A stretch of DNA of 64,000 nt from Cognatundibacterium griseum (GTDB taxonomy: Bacteria > Pseudomonadota > Gammaproteobacteria > Burkholderiales > Burkholderiaceae_D). The DNA lies in assembly GCF_014284195.1 (NCBI RefSeq), contig NZ_JACOGC010000005.1, forward strand, positions 124,001-188,000, in the 5' to 3' direction. Below are positions 27,176 through 36,229 of this stretch, piece after piece. Position 1 is the stretch's first letter, and each line of letters opens with the position of its first letter. The translations under genes and the position numbers were made by a program. The notes beneath the pieces are model-generated. The model was not told where the DNA came from. It searched no databases and saw only the letters and a program-made list of their open reading frames with translations.

Positions 27176-28819
27176 ATGCAATGGCAAACGCACGAAATCA
27201 GCAATCAGGTTCCCGAACTGCAGCACTACAACCTGTTTCTCAGCGATACGCTCCTGCAGGACGGTTTGCAGCATTATAAAGCCGACTGGCACACAGCCTC
27301 GCTGGAACAGTTTGGCGCAGAACTGGGTATGCCGGAAACATTGCTGCTGGGCGAACAGGCTAACCGCTATCTGCCAGAGCTGCGCACCCACGACAGAACC
27401 GGGAAACGTATTGACGTTGTCGACTTTCATCCCAGCTGGCATCAGTTACTGGGAATGCTGCGCAGTCAGGGTCTGCAGGCATTGCCCTGGTCTCACCCGC
27501 GTGCAGGCGCTCAGGTGGCAAGGGCGGCTGGCTATTACATGCAGGCTCAGATCGAGTCCGGCTCGCTCTGCCCGACCACCATGACCTTTGCCGCCATACC
27601 GGTGCTGCAAAAAGAACCTGCGCTATTCGCTCAGCTCTGGGAAAAACTGTACGCCACACGGCATGATCCGCGGGATCTGCCGATTCCGGACAAATACGCC
27701 ATCATGATCGGAATGGGTATGACGGAGAAACAGGGCGGCTCAGATGTCAGGACCAATACGACGCTGGCCCGCCCCTGTGGCGCATCAGGCCGCGGTGAAG
27801 CCTATTTGCTGACCGGACATAAATGGTTTTTTTCCGCCCCCATGTGCGATGCACATCTGGTCCTGGCACGCACCGAAGCGGGATTGTCGTGCTTTTTCGT
27901 TCCCCGCTGGAAACCTGATGGCACTAAAAACACTATCCTGATTCAGCGCCTGAAAGACAAGCTCGGAAATCAGTCCAACTCCAGCAGTGAAGTCGAATTT
28001 CAGGATGCGTATGGCATCATGATCGGCACCGAGGGGCGCGGCATCCCGACCATTATCGAAATGGCGAACCTGACCCGGCTCGACTGTGTGATCGGCAGCG
28101 CCGCGCTGATGCGCCAGGCACTCATACAGGCCATCCACCATGCGCGACACCGCAGCGCGTTTGGGCGGCTGCTGGCGGAACAACCGCTGATGGCGTACAC
28201 ACTGGCTGATTTGGCTCTGGAGAGTGAGGCGGCAGGCTGGCTGATGCTGCAACTGGCGTCTGTCGCGGACGGCGAAGAATCCCCCCTGCACCAGGCATGG
28301 CGGCGCATTATGACACCCGCTGCCAAATTCTGGGTATGCAAACGCGCCATTGAATTCACCGGCGAATGCATGGAAGTCATGGGAGGCAACGGCTATGTCG
28401 AAACCGCCATCATGGCGAGACTCTACCGGGAAGCGCCGGTCAACTCTATCTGGGAAGGTTCAGGGAATGTGATGTGCCTGGATGTCCTGCGGGCGATAGA
28501 TCGCGATCCGGAAGGCGCGCAACTGTTATTGGCAGATTTTGCGACCTGTGGCCATGCCGCCGTCAGGCAACTGGTTCTGGAATTGCAGGTTGAACTCCTG
28601 ACACCGCCAGAAACCCGTGAGTTGCAGGCGCGCCGGCTGGTTCAGAAACTGGTGCTGGCCGCACAGTCTGCCTTACTTATCCGGCACGCGCCACAGGATT
28701 TCGCCGAAACCTTTATCAGCAGCCGCCTGAATACAGACAGCGGGCGCATATATGGCAGCACCATCATCAATGATATGAACACATGTCAGAAAATTCTGAA
28801 CAGAGCATTTCCAGCATGA
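27176..28819 (+). CDS. aidB: AidB-like acyl-CoA dehydrogenase family flavoprotein
   Basis: 547 residues, close to E. coli AidB in length and N-terminal style: MQWQTHEISNQVPEL, LPELRTHDRTGKRIDVVDFH, ESGSLCPTTMTFAAIPVL. The flavin fold carries GMGMTEKQGGSDVRTNTT, LTGHKWFFSAPMCDAHLV, TRLDCVIGSAALMRQAL and ECMEVMGGNGYVE; the long C-terminal domain is the AidB DNA-binding part. AidB belongs to the adaptive response to alkylation and is thought to protect DNA. The ribosome site is strong (aggag). In E. coli it is under Ada; here a divergent TetR gene suggests different control. Confidence 0.88.
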   Translation: MQWQTHEISNQVPELQHYNLFLSDTLLQDGLQHYKADWHTASLEQFGAELGMPETLLLGEQANRYLPELRTHDRTGKRIDVVDFHPSWHQLLGMLRSQGLQALPWSHPRAGAQVARAAGYYMQAQIESGSLCPTTMTFAAIPVLQKEPALFAQLWEKLYATRHDPRDLPIPDKYAIMIGMGMTEKQGGSDVRTNTTLARPCGASGRGEAYLLTGHKWFFSAPMCDAHLVLARTEAGLSCFFVPRWKPDGTKNTILIQRLKDKLGNQSNSSSEVEFQDAYGIMIGTEGRGIPTIIEMANLTRLDCVIGSAALMRQALIQAIHHARHRSAFGRLLAEQPLMAYTLADLALESEAAGWLMLQLASVADGEESPLHQAWRRIMTPAAKFWVCKRAIEFTGECMEVMGGNGYVETAIMARLYREAPVNSIWEGSGNVMCLDVLRAIDRDPEGAQLLLADFATCGHAAVRQLVLELQVELLTPPETRELQARRLVQKLVLAAQSALLIRHAPQDFAETFISSRLNTDSGRIYGSTIINDMNTCQKILNRAFPA

Positions 28820-28841
28820 GGTCAATCCTGGCATTCTGAAC

Positions 28842-28876
28842 AAACGGCGGCAGATGATGACTCCTGCCGCCGTTTT
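28842..28876. terminator. bidirectional Rho-independent terminator
   Basis: A 12-base perfect stem AAACGGCGGCAG (28842-28853) / CTGCCGCCGTTT (28864-28875) with a 10-base loop. It ends in TTTT on the plus strand and TTTG on the minus strand. It serves the convergent aidB and K+ channel genes. Confidence 0.88.
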
Positions 28877-28894
28877 ACTGTGGTTGTGGCGGGG

Positions 28895-29692
28895 TTAATG
28901 CTGCTTTTCCTGTAAAGACCGGACTTTGTGCTCCAGTTCCGCCAGAAACTTGTCCCGGCGACGCAATTCATCGCGCAAAGCACCGATTTCCCGGTTAAGC
29001 AGACGAATATCCGCATGCAGCTCCCGCTCGAATATTTTTTCCTCTTCCCCCACAAACAGCGCGGCAATGTTCGCCGTCACAATCGAAAACATCGCATAAC
29101 CCAGCAGCACGATAAACACCGCAAAGATTTTGGATGATGGGGTGGATGGCACGATATCGCCATATCCGACCGTCGCCACCGTGGTAAACGCCAGCCAGAC
29201 GCCATCGGCATAATTTTTCACGTTCGGCTCAAGCCAGTAAAATCCCGCACCGGCAGAACTCAGCATCAGCAAAGCCAGTGTAATGATCTGCACCAGATGA
29301 CCGGGTTTCATATGCTGCAACACCAGCATGGCAAGACGCAGCAAAATCGCAGCACACAAACCCAGCCGCAATAACCACTCGACCGGACTCCAGACCACAG
29401 AGAACTGGATAGCACTGATCAGACAACCCAGTGTGATACCCATATCCAGCAGCATCTTTCCGCTGCGCCGTTGCGGCTGGCGACGGTTGCCTTTCCATTT
29501 CCAGTAAGTATCCAGCGCAATCAGGCCTGCAGCAACGAGATATAGGGTATGCCCGATCTGGACCAGATGCTGATTATCCGTTGCCAGCAAAAGATAAAAT
29601 GCCGGTATCGATAACAACAGGCCAGCAAACAGCACCGGACGGGAAAACCAGGCCAGGAACCGTTGCGTAATGGGATAGAGACTTTGATTCAT
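28895..29692 (-). CDS. ion channel protein with potassium selectivity filter
   Basis: 265 residues. An N-terminal membrane domain of about four helices (roughly residues 18-150) resembles a voltage-sensor-type region, but no regular S4 arginine ladder is obvious. The pore helix and filter TTVATVGYGDIVP (TVGYGD at 174-179) and an inner helix to about 212 follow. The C-terminal 45 residues form a charged coiled coil (EREL...LLNREIGALRDELRRR), probably for tetramer assembly. The filter makes K+ conduction likely. Gating is unknown and there is no RCK/TrkA domain. Confidence 0.87.
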   Translation of the reverse strand: MNQSLYPITQRFLAWFSRPVLFAGLLLSIPAFYLLLATDNQHLVQIGHTLYLVAAGLIALDTYWKWKGNRRQPQRRSGKMLLDMGITLGCLISAIQFSVVWSPVEWLLRLGLCAAILLRLAMLVLQHMKPGHLVQIITLALLMLSSAGAGFYWLEPNVKNYADGVWLAFTTVATVGYGDIVPSTPSSKIFAVFIVLLGYAMFSIVTANIAALFVGEEEKIFERELHADIRLLNREIGALRDELRRRDKFLAELEHKVRSLQEKQH

Positions 29693-29807
29693 AAGGATTC
29701 GATTGTATTCGGATTCAGTCTGCGCATGTCCGCGTATACCGGCTGGCGAAAGTAAAACTTTACCTGTTCGCCTGAAATATCAAAAATCGGTATTTTATTT
29801 TTACAGA

Positions 29808-29836
29808 TAAAAAAACCTGCCACTATCCGGCAGGTT
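29808..29836 (-). terminator. Rho-independent terminator of the Cache-domain gene
   Basis: Stem AACCTGCC (29814-29821) / GGCAGGTT (29829-29836) with a 7-base loop. On the minus strand it is followed by seven T. It lies 27 bases past the stop of the gene at 29863. Confidence 0.88.
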
Positions 29837-29862
29837 CATAGGGGGCATAAAGAAATTCCATC

Positions 29863-30324
29863 TTATTTATAGGCACCGCACCCGACGAAATAATTGTCCA
29901 GCTTCTCTATGTAAGTGGATTTGGTTTCCAGGACTTTGGTGACAGGATTCGGCCATTGATATTCAATCCACCCCTTGCCTTTACTATTTGCCATCGCAAT
30001 CATTTCCTTAACCACGAATTTATCACCGACCTTCAGATCAATCAGATTTTTACCGTTCATCTTAGGATTATTGCCGTGACTGAGGTTAACGCCATTCATG
30101 TCATATGCAAATAAATATAAATCACGGTCATGAAAATCTTTATTAGACATATTTGTAAATTCGGCGAAAGCCTTTTCCTTGCCAACTTCTTTAATATAAG
30201 CGATCCCTTTTTTTACCATCGCCTGCGCCTGCTCAGTTGTTCCACGATCTTCAGCAGCCATGGCGGGTGCTGCCAGGCCTGCACATAAACCGAAAATAAG
30301 TACGATTCTGCGGGTCAGTTTCAT
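29863..30324 (-). CDS. periplasmic single-Cache-domain protein
   Basis: 153 residues with a clear signal peptide (ending APAMAAED, cleavage near residue 24). The rest is a single Cache domain: QAMVKKGIAYIKEVGKEKA, YLFAYDMNGVNLSHGNNPKM, GKNLIDLKVGDKFVVKEM and KGKGWIEYQWPNPVT. Such domains bind small molecules and usually form the sensor part of chemoreceptors and kinases. Here it stands alone as a secreted protein, so it may be a binding protein working with a separate receptor. Ribosome site ggag; own terminator downstream. Nothing else was seen in 30325-30528. Confidence 0.88.
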   Translation of the reverse strand: MKLTRRIVLIFGLCAGLAAPAMAAEDRGTTEQAQAMVKKGIAYIKEVGKEKAFAEFTNMSNKDFHDRDLYLFAYDMNGVNLSHGNNPKMNGKNLIDLKVGDKFVVKEMIAMANSKGKGWIEYQWPNPVTKVLETKSTYIEKLDNYFVGCGAYK

Positions 30325-30528
30325 TTCAGTCTCCTCAGTCAGTATTTAAATTATTATCCGCAATAAACGGTGAATGTTTTTGCGCACAAACAGCTTAACG
30401 CAAAATTATTCAAAGACAAGGAGAACGGTGCAGTGGCGTGGCTTTTGATTCTGTTATCGCACAATAAGCGGCATCAGCGGCACGGGTGACGTGAGTATGG
30501 AAGATGAACAAACGGGAAGGAGAGAGAA

Positions 30529-30632
30529 GTTGGCGAGCCTGGTCTGCGGCACTTGCGGGAAATGACTGTGGCTGCTTCGTTCCCGACCTGACCAGATTGG
30601 CCATGCCGCAATGCGCAGGGGCCCGCCAGCGC
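30529..30632 (-). ncRNA. ffs: signal recognition particle RNA (4.5S type)
   Basis: The minus strand contains GGTCAGGTCGGGAACGAAGC followed by AGCC (30570-30593), the Ffh-binding loop signature of bacterial SRP RNA. Flanking sequence folds into the long hairpin expected: UGGCGGGCC near the 5' end pairs with GGCUCGCCA near the 3' end, then CUGCG/CGCAG and CAUUGCGG/CCGCAAGUG inside. Length is about 100 nucleotides; the exact ends are estimated. A TATACT -10 box lies at the right distance upstream. The sequence on either side (30325-30528 and 30641-30826) shows no gene. Confidence 0.93.
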
Positions 30633-30634
30633 GT

Positions 30635-30640
30635 AGTATA
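30635..30640 (-). promoter_or_regulatory. -10 box of the SRP RNA promoter
   Basis: TATACT on the minus strand, about 6 bases before the predicted 5' end of the SRP RNA, followed by a GC-rich discriminator (ACGCGC) typical of stable-RNA promoters. No good -35 hexamer is visible at 17 bases. Confidence 0.6.
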
Positions 30641-30826
30641 ACGCATCCTGCACAATTCCGCTCACAATTCTGGCCAAATACGGATGAGACAAGGAAGAAC
30701 TGCCCGTGCCGGCACATACCGGCACACCAGACTGCCGGCCAATCTTCCCCTTGCACATGATCCGGACACCCCCTCCTATCCGGCACCAATGGAAACATGG
30801 CAACCGGTCTGGAGGAGATAATCAAT

Positions 30827-32314
30827 CTACAATCCCAATTCCTGCCAGATCTGATCGACCTTCTGACGCACCTCTGCCGTCATTTGTATCGTTGTTCCCC
30901 ACTCACGGCTGGTTTCACCAGGCCATTTATTGGTCGCATCAATGCCCATTTTGCTGCCAAGACCACTGACCGGGGAGGCGAAGTCCAGATAGTCAATCGG
31001 CGTGTTATCCACCAGCGTGGTATCTCTTAGTGGATCAACCCGGGTAGTGATTGCCCAGATCACTTCCTTCCAGTCGCGGATATTCACATCTTCATCGACC
31101 ACCACGATGAATTTGGTATACATGAACTGGCGCAGAAAACTCCAGACACCAAACATGACGCGCTTCGCATGTCCGGCATAGGATTTCTTCATCTGGACGA
31201 CTGCCATGCGATAACTGCAGCCCTCAGGCGGCAAATAAAAATCCGTGATTTCACTGAACTGTTTTTGCAGCAAAGGAATAAATACTTCATTCAGCGCAAC
31301 GCCCAGCACAGCAGGCTCATCCGGCGGTTTGCCGGTGTAGGTCGAGTGATAAATCGGATCACGCCGCATCGTCATTCTGTCTATCGTGAACACCGGAAAC
31401 CAGTCCTGCTCATTGTAATAACCGGTATGGTCGCCATAAGGCCCCTCCAGCGCATGTTCATAGCCACTGGGATGGGATTCGTCAGGGTAGATATGCCCTT
31501 CCAGCACAATCTCTGCCGAGGCCGGCACACGCAGTTCACTGCCGAGCGCTTTCACCAGTTCAGTACGGCTGCCCCTGAGTAAACCTGCAAACTGATATTC
31601 CGACAGGCTGTCAGGTACCGGTGTCACCGCCCCCAGTATCGTCGCCGGATCAGCTCCCAGCGCAACCGCGACCGGGTAAGGCTGACCTTTATTGACAATC
31701 CCGTGCTCACGGAAATCAAGCGCCCCGCCCCGGTGCGCCAGCCAGCGCATGATGACTTTGTTCCGGGCCAGTACCTGCTGGCGGTAAATCCCCAGATTCT
31801 GACGCTTCTTGTTAGGTCCTTTCGTAATGACCAGTCCCCAGGTGATCAATGGCGCAACGTCACCCGGCCAGCAATGCTGAATCGGCAATCGGGCCAAATC
31901 CACGTCATTCCCTTCCCAGACGATTTCCTGACATTTCGCGCCACGGACTTCTTTCGGCGCCATATCCCAGACGGCTTTTACCAGGGAGCCCATGCCCAGA
32001 ATATCTTTCAGCCCTTTCGGCGGCTCAGGCTCTTTTAACGCAGACAATACATGGCCAATCTGCCTCAGCTCGCTGACATCGGAAGCCCCCATTCCCAGAG
32101 CGACGCGACGCGGCGTGCCAAACAGATTCCCTAACACTGGTATCTGGTGTCCCGACGGCTTATTGAATAACAAAGCTGGTCCCGCAGCGCGCAAAGTCCG
32201 GTCACAGATTTCGGTCATCTCCAAATGCGGGGAAACTTCGATATCAATCTGCTTTAATTCGCCATTTTGTTTCAATTGAGAAATAAAATCTCTCAAATCA
32301 GAATATTTCATCAT
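30827..32314 (-). CDS. ubiD: 4-hydroxy-3-polyprenylbenzoate decarboxylase UbiD
   Basis: Prenylated-FMN-dependent decarboxylase of ubiquinone synthesis. 495 residues matching UbiD throughout: [92 protein letters not shown] (the catalytic E-x-D region) and a C-terminal stretch ending [12 protein letters not shown]. Two ATGs in tandem; the second (32311) matches the E. coli MKYNDLRDF start. UbiX, which makes the cofactor, is not in this window. The gene appears monocistronic. Confidence 0.97.
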   Translation of the reverse strand: MMKYSDLRDFISQLKQNGELKQIDIEVSPHLEMTEICDRTLRAAGPALLFNKPSGHQIPVLGNLFGTPRRVALGMGASDVSELRQIGHVLSALKEPEPPKGLKDILGMGSLVKAVWDMAPKEVRGAKCQEIVWEGNDVDLARLPIQHCWPGDVAPLITWGLVITKGPNKKRQNLGIYRQQVLARNKVIMRWLAHRGGALDFREHGIVNKGQPYPVAVALGADPATILGAVTPVPDSLSEYQFAGLLRGSRTELVKALGSELRVPASAEIVLEGHIYPDESHPSGYEHALEGPYGDHTGYYNEQDWFPVFTIDRMTMRRDPIYHSTYTGKPPDEPAVLGVALNEVFIPLLQKQFSEITDFYLPPEGCSYRMAVVQMKKSYAGHAKRVMFGVWSFLRQFMYTKFIVVVDEDVNIRDWKEVIWAITTRVDPLRDTTLVDNTPIDYLDFASPVSGLGSKMGIDATNKWPGETSREWGTTIQMTAEVRQKVDQIWQELGL

Positions 32315-32553
32315 TTTTCGCTTTTTTGAATGTCTGAACTAGTTGGTCCAGCTTGTTATTCTAAGTGCTTGATTTTATTGTTTTTTGCTGCATTGCAGCA
32401 GATTTTATTATACCAATAAGTTATAGAAATTAATTTTGATAGTATTGACTCGATATAAAACCGCCCCTACAATTCGCCCAACTTGATGAAGAGGTAAAGA
32501 CTTCCGCAACTTTCAACACCCAGAAGGTTTCGCCATATCGGTAACATCATTCA

Positions 32554-32775
32554 CGGGGATCGGGCCCCATATAACATTGTAAGGATTGTTTTCAAAAGGC
32601 GTCTGCCTTCACCCGAAAAAAGTTGTTTATCACTGGATACTCCAGTAGCGGTTCAACGAACCGGATGATAAACAGCTCCGGCGTCTTCTGATCGCAACTT
32701 GCGGGGAAGACGATGTTTCTGATTCGTGGAAGTTCATGTGCGACAGGTTCGAAGCTGAGCCGGAAGCGCCACGAA
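32554..32775 (+). ncRNA. highly structured leader RNA upstream of the lytic transglycosylase gene
   Basis: No gene was seen between 32315 and 32790. The part nearest the transglycosylase holds nested perfect stems: an outer stem TGTTTATC (32624-32631) / GATAAACA (32667-32674) encloses ACTGGA-TAC-TCCAGT (32632-32646) and CGGTTC-AAC-GAACCG (32649-32663), a three-way junction. Then come CGTCTTC (32682-32688) / GAAGACG (32706-32712), and TTCGTGG (32723-32729) / CCACGAA (32769-32775), enclosing GGTTC/GAGCC (32746-32761). Earlier there is AAGGC/GCCTT at 32596-32609. The last stem ends just before the ribosome site. I matched it to no known riboswitch. Several GGA triplets could also fit CsrA binding. 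Confidence 0.5.
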
Positions 32776-32790
32776 GATTCAGGAGGTAAC

Positions 32791-33714
32791 ATGTTTCAAC
32801 GTTTTATATTAGCAGTACAACAAAGCAGCTTGACTGCCGAACAAAAGCGCCAGGCATTGAATGCCGTCGCGCGTGATACAACCAGTGGTTTTCTGAGCGC
32901 AATGCGTAAGCTGCTCATGCTTTCCGGCGCTGCTGCCATGATTTTTCTGGGATTAATGTTCATCAAACCAGAACTGGCTGACAAATTCAAGGATTTATCT
33001 CCCTTTGCAGAAGCAGAGGAAGTCGCATCCGAAGCAACTCCGGCACCTGACCTTGCCGCACTGATGCAGACACCTTCAAAAAATACGTCTGACAAGCCCA
33101 ATGTTGCGGAAGATGATGCAAAAATGCTGGGCAACCAGCGACAGCAGCAATGGGTGACCAACTGGCTGTCAAAGCGCTACCGCGTTGCCACCGACGCGAC
33201 CAATATGCTGGTATCTGCAGCCTATCTGACAGCAAAGGAAATCAAACTTGATCCCCTGCTGATCTTGTCGGTCATGGCGATTGAATCAGGTCTGAATCCT
33301 TTTGCCGAAAGCCCGGTTGGCGCTCAGGGGCTGATGCAGGTCATGTCGAAGGTGCATCAGGAAAAATTTGAGGAAATGGGCGGTGTCAAGGCTGCGCTGA
33401 ATCCGGTTGCCAATATCAAGGTCGGGGCACTGATTCTGAAAGATTACGTTTCCCGCACAGGCTCAGTGGAAGCCGGTTTGAAAATGTATGTCGGCGCCAG
33501 CGCCTTTGAAAACGACTCAGGCTATGGCAGCCGTGTGCTGACCGAATACAAGCGCCTGAAAGACGTTTCGGCGGGTAAAAATGTACCGACCACATTCTCA
33601 GCAGCCCCGGCACCTGTTGCCCGTCCTGCAGAATCAACACCTGCCGGGAAAACAGATCCGGTTGAAGCCAAGGCGAAAACCAGCGTTCCAAAGGATCAGG
33701 TCGCCGCGTTATAA
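32791..33714 (+). CDS. membrane-anchored lytic transglycosylase (SLT domain)
   Basis: 307 residues from the ATG at 32791, which follows a perfect ribosome site (aggagg); an upstream in-frame ATG at 32713 lies inside the structured leader and was rejected. One membrane helix (about 41-58), a Pro/Ala/Glu linker, then the SLT domain (about 135-255) with LSVMAIESGLNPFAESPVGA (catalytic Glu165), QGLMQVM, NIKVGALILKDYVSR and a GYGSRVL motif. It should cleave peptidoglycan glycan strands in the periplasm. The C-terminal 50 residues are Ala/Pro/Lys-rich. A strong terminator follows. Confidence 0.9.
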   Translation: MFQRFILAVQQSSLTAEQKRQALNAVARDTTSGFLSAMRKLLMLSGAAAMIFLGLMFIKPELADKFKDLSPFAEAEEVASEATPAPDLAALMQTPSKNTSDKPNVAEDDAKMLGNQRQQQWVTNWLSKRYRVATDATNMLVSAAYLTAKEIKLDPLLILSVMAIESGLNPFAESPVGAQGLMQVMSKVHQEKFEEMGGVKAALNPVANIKVGALILKDYVSRTGSVEAGLKMYVGASAFENDSGYGSRVLTEYKRLKDVSAGKNVPTTFSAAPAPVARPAESTPAGKTDPVEAKAKTSVPKDQVAAL

Positions 33715-33740
33715 AATCGGCATGATTCAGCACATCAAAA

Positions 33741-33771
33741 GAAAAGCCACCTGACGGTGGCTTTTCTTTTT
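33741..33771 (+). terminator. Rho-independent terminator of the lytic transglycosylase gene
   Basis: 11-base perfect stem GAAAAGCCACC (33741-33751) / GGTGGCTTTTC (33756-33766) with a TGAC loop, followed by TTTTT. It lies 27 bases past the stop codon. Confidence 0.9.
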
Positions 33772-33823
33772 CAGCAATCATGTTGCCGGACTCATCAATA
33801 AGAGTATGCCTAATCTTCCCGTT

Positions 33824-34993
33824 TTAGCCCTGACCATGCAAAAACTGCTTTAAGCGTGCCACGGCCTCCTGCAGATTTTCCAGTGAATTTGCATACGACA
33901 GGCGCACGTAGCTCTGCGCGGTTGCCGGACCAAAATCTTGCCCGGGAACAATCACGACCCCCGCTTCGTTCAAAACCTGCTTGGCAAAGGCATCAGCATC
34001 TTTTGTCAGATGCGAACAATCGGCATACACATAAAATGCACCATCCGGCGTTACCGGAATATTGAACCCCAGTTCACGCAAGGCAGGAACAATGTAATCA
34101 CGCCGGCGCTGGAATTCTGCCTTCCGCGCCTCGTAAATTGTCAGTGTTTCCGGCGCAAAGCAGGCCAGGGCCGCATGCTGGGCAATGGCGGAAGCGCAGA
34201 TGAACAGATTTTGCGCCAATTTTTCAACGGCAGGTACGATGCGCTCCGGTACAACCAGCCAGCCGAGCCGCCAGCCCGTCATATTGAAATATTTACTGAA
34301 GCTGTTAATCACGACGACATCGTCATCGAGCGACAATGCCGTCAATGGCTTCCCGTCATAAGTCAGCCCCTGGTAAATTTCATCGACAATCGTAAAGCCC
34401 TGCCGTTCGCGCACGCTGGCAATAATTTTTGCCAGTTCTGACTGCGCAATCGACGTGCCGGTCGGATTGGACGGGGAAGCCAGCAACACGCCACCGGTAT
34501 GCTCTCCCCAATGTTCGCGCACCATGTCATCGGATAGCTGGAAACGGTGCTCCGGTCCGCTGGCGATGAGTTTCGGCTTCCCCTCAAATGCAGCGACAAA
34601 ATGGCGATTGCATGGGTAACATGGGTCAGGCATCAGCACCTCTTTTCCCACATCCACCAACGTAGCACATGCCAGCAATAATGCTGCGGAAGCACCCGCC
34701 GTTACAATGATGCGGGAAGCCGGAACAGTCACGCCAAACTGTTGCGCATAATGATCGGAAATCGCCGCACGCAATGCCGGCAAACCGAGCGCCGAGGTAT
34801 ATTGCAAGCGCCCATCGGTCAGCGCTTTGGCGGCCGCCTCCAGCACCGGAGGCGGCGCGGTAAAATCCGGTTCGCCAATACCCATATGGATCAGATGGCG
34901 TCCGTCAGCCTCCAGATCTGCCGCCATTTTCATGAGCTCCATGACATGAAAAGGTGCAATATGATTCAATCTTGCCGCGAGGTGTTGTTCCAT
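33824..34993 (-). CDS. class I/II pyridoxal-phosphate aminotransferase
   Basis: 389 residues, fold type I aminotransferase. HLIHMGIGEPDFTAPPPVLE near the start, VTAGASAALLLACATLVD, DPCYPCNRHFV, SPSNPTGTSIAQSEL, IVDEIYQGLTYDG, NSFSKYFNMTGWRLGW (with the PLP-binding Lys) and the C-terminal substrate Arg region SYVRLSYANSLENLQEAV. It resembles the aspartate/alanine aminotransferase group, but the amino acid cannot be fixed from sequence. A terminator at 35005-35043 separates it from nusB. Confidence 0.9.
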   Translation of the reverse strand: MEQHLAARLNHIAPFHVMELMKMAADLEADGRHLIHMGIGEPDFTAPPPVLEAAAKALTDGRLQYTSALGLPALRAAISDHYAQQFGVTVPASRIIVTAGASAALLLACATLVDVGKEVLMPDPCYPCNRHFVAAFEGKPKLIASGPEHRFQLSDDMVREHWGEHTGGVLLASPSNPTGTSIAQSELAKIIASVRERQGFTIVDEIYQGLTYDGKPLTALSLDDDVVVINSFSKYFNMTGWRLGWLVVPERIVPAVEKLAQNLFICASAIAQHAALACFAPETLTIYEARKAEFQRRRDYIVPALRELGFNIPVTPDGAFYVYADCSHLTKDADAFAKQVLNEAGVVIVPGQDFGPATAQSYVRLSYANSLENLQEAVARLKQFLHGQG

Positions 34994-35004
34994 GCTGATA
35001 GTCC

Positions 35005-35043
35005 GAAAAAAACCGCCTGATTTCTGACAAGAAAAAAGGCGGT
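35005..35043 (-). terminator. Rho-independent terminator after nusB
   Basis: Stem ACCGCCT (35012-35018) / AGGCGGT (35037-35043), with TTCT/AGAA pairing inside, and seven T on the minus strand. It lies 40 bases past the nusB stop and upstream of the aminotransferase start. Confidence 0.85.
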
Positions 35044-35082
35044 CTGGTGATGAATACCTGATTAAAGGATGCGTACCCGCTG

Positions 35083-35550
35083 CTATACCTGCTTTGCAGC
35101 AACCTCAGCCGGGCGCAGTCTGGCAGCCAGCTTATCCAGAACGCCATTCACATATTTGTGCCCGTCGAGACCGCCGAAAGATTTTGCCAGCTCGACAGCC
35201 TCGTTGATCACAACCCGATAAGGGATTTCAATATGATTTTTCAACTCGTAGGCGCCAATCAGCAATACAGCATGCTCAATCGGGGACAGCTCCGCAATAC
35301 CACGATCAATCAGGGGGGCGAAATCTTCGCGCAAAGCGACAGAATGATTGATTGCACCGTGCAGCAAGGCATCGAAGTGCTCGCGATCAGCCTTATCGAA
35401 TCCGTGAGCTTCGCGGATATGAGCATCGATCACGCCAGAATCTTCATTATTCAGCAGCCATTCATACAGTCCCTGCAATGCAAACTCACGGGCGCGATGG
35501 CGCGGTGAGCGGTTCTTGCTGGGATTCGCATGTTGGGTTTTATTGTTCAT
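35083..35550 (-). CDS. nusB: transcription antitermination protein NusB
   Basis: Binds boxA RNA with S10 (NusE) to form the antitermination complex on rRNA operons. 155 residues, all-helical: [80 protein letters not shown]. It is the third gene of ribBA-ribH-nusB, the usual order in proteobacteria, and ends in a strong terminator. Confidence 0.97.
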   Translation of the reverse strand: MNNKTQHANPSKNRSPRHRAREFALQGLYEWLLNNEDSGVIDAHIREAHGFDKADREHFDALLHGAINHSVALREDFAPLIDRGIAELSPIEHAVLLIGAYELKNHIEIPYRVVINEAVELAKSFGGLDGHKYVNGVLDKLAARLRPAEVAAKQV

Positions 35551-35641
35551 ATTATTCTCTTACTATCTTACCGGACCTGACAAAGTCAGGATTCATACAT
35601 TCTGTTAACACTGTGCAAATACGGATCGCCTGCCAGACCAA

Positions 35642-36139
35642 TCAGGCATCGTAATCAATGTCTTCCGTCGCTTCTGCCAGCTCTTCCAGCGCCAGCGCCA
35701 GATTTGCCATTTCGACGGCGACACGGGCCGCATCAGCGCCTTTTTCCTGCATACGGACTTCCGCCTGCTCATCGTTCTCAGTCGTCAGAATCCCATTGGC
35801 GATAGGAATACCGGAATCGAGGCCAACACGTGTGATACCGGCACCGGATTCATTCGAGACCAGCTCAAAATGATATGTTTCACCACGGATAACGGCGCCC
35901 AGCGCAATCAGCGCATCGAACTGATTGGTGGCGGCCATCTTTTGCAGCGCCAGCGGTACTTCCAGCGCACCAGGCACGGTAACATGCAAAATGTCCTCAT
36001 TCATGACCCCGAGGCGGGCCAGTTCTGCTAGGCAGGAACTCAGCAAGCCGTTGCCTACGGTTGCATTAAAGCGGGCCTGAACGATACCGACCCGTACTCC
36101 GGCGCCATCCAGATTGGATTCATAGTGTCCTACTGTCAT
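35642..36139 (-). CDS. ribH: 6,7-dimethyl-8-ribityllumazine synthase
   Basis: Condenses the ribitylamino-pyrimidine with dihydroxybutanone phosphate in riboflavin synthesis; forms a 60-mer or pentamer. 165 residues: [54 protein letters not shown] (with the active-site His) and [17 protein letters not shown]. The C-terminus has an acidic tail. It lies 90 bases after ribBA. Confidence 0.97.
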   Translation of the reverse strand: MTVGHYESNLDGAGVRVGIVQARFNATVGNGLLSSCLAELARLGVMNEDILHVTVPGALEVPLALQKMAATNQFDALIALGAVIRGETYHFELVSNESGAGITRVGLDSGIPIANGILTTENDEQAEVRMQEKGADAARVAVEMANLALALEELAEATEDIDYDA

Positions 36140-36229
36140 GATGTTCTCTCTTGCGCTCTGCGCTTTGTGTCACTGACTCACTGACGCATGGAACCAGTGA
36201 CTGATTGGCCAGCGTCTGCTCAATATGGC

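Noticed and set aside
30660-30680. Sequence resembling half of a lac operator (minus strand TTGTGAGCGGAATT)
   Set aside because: No LacI-type gene or second half site; it lies upstream of the SRP RNA and is probably chance.
32742-32762. GGTTCGAA sequence like a tRNA T-loop
   Set aside because: No acceptor stem, anticodon arm or CCA end around it; it belongs to the hairpins of the leader.
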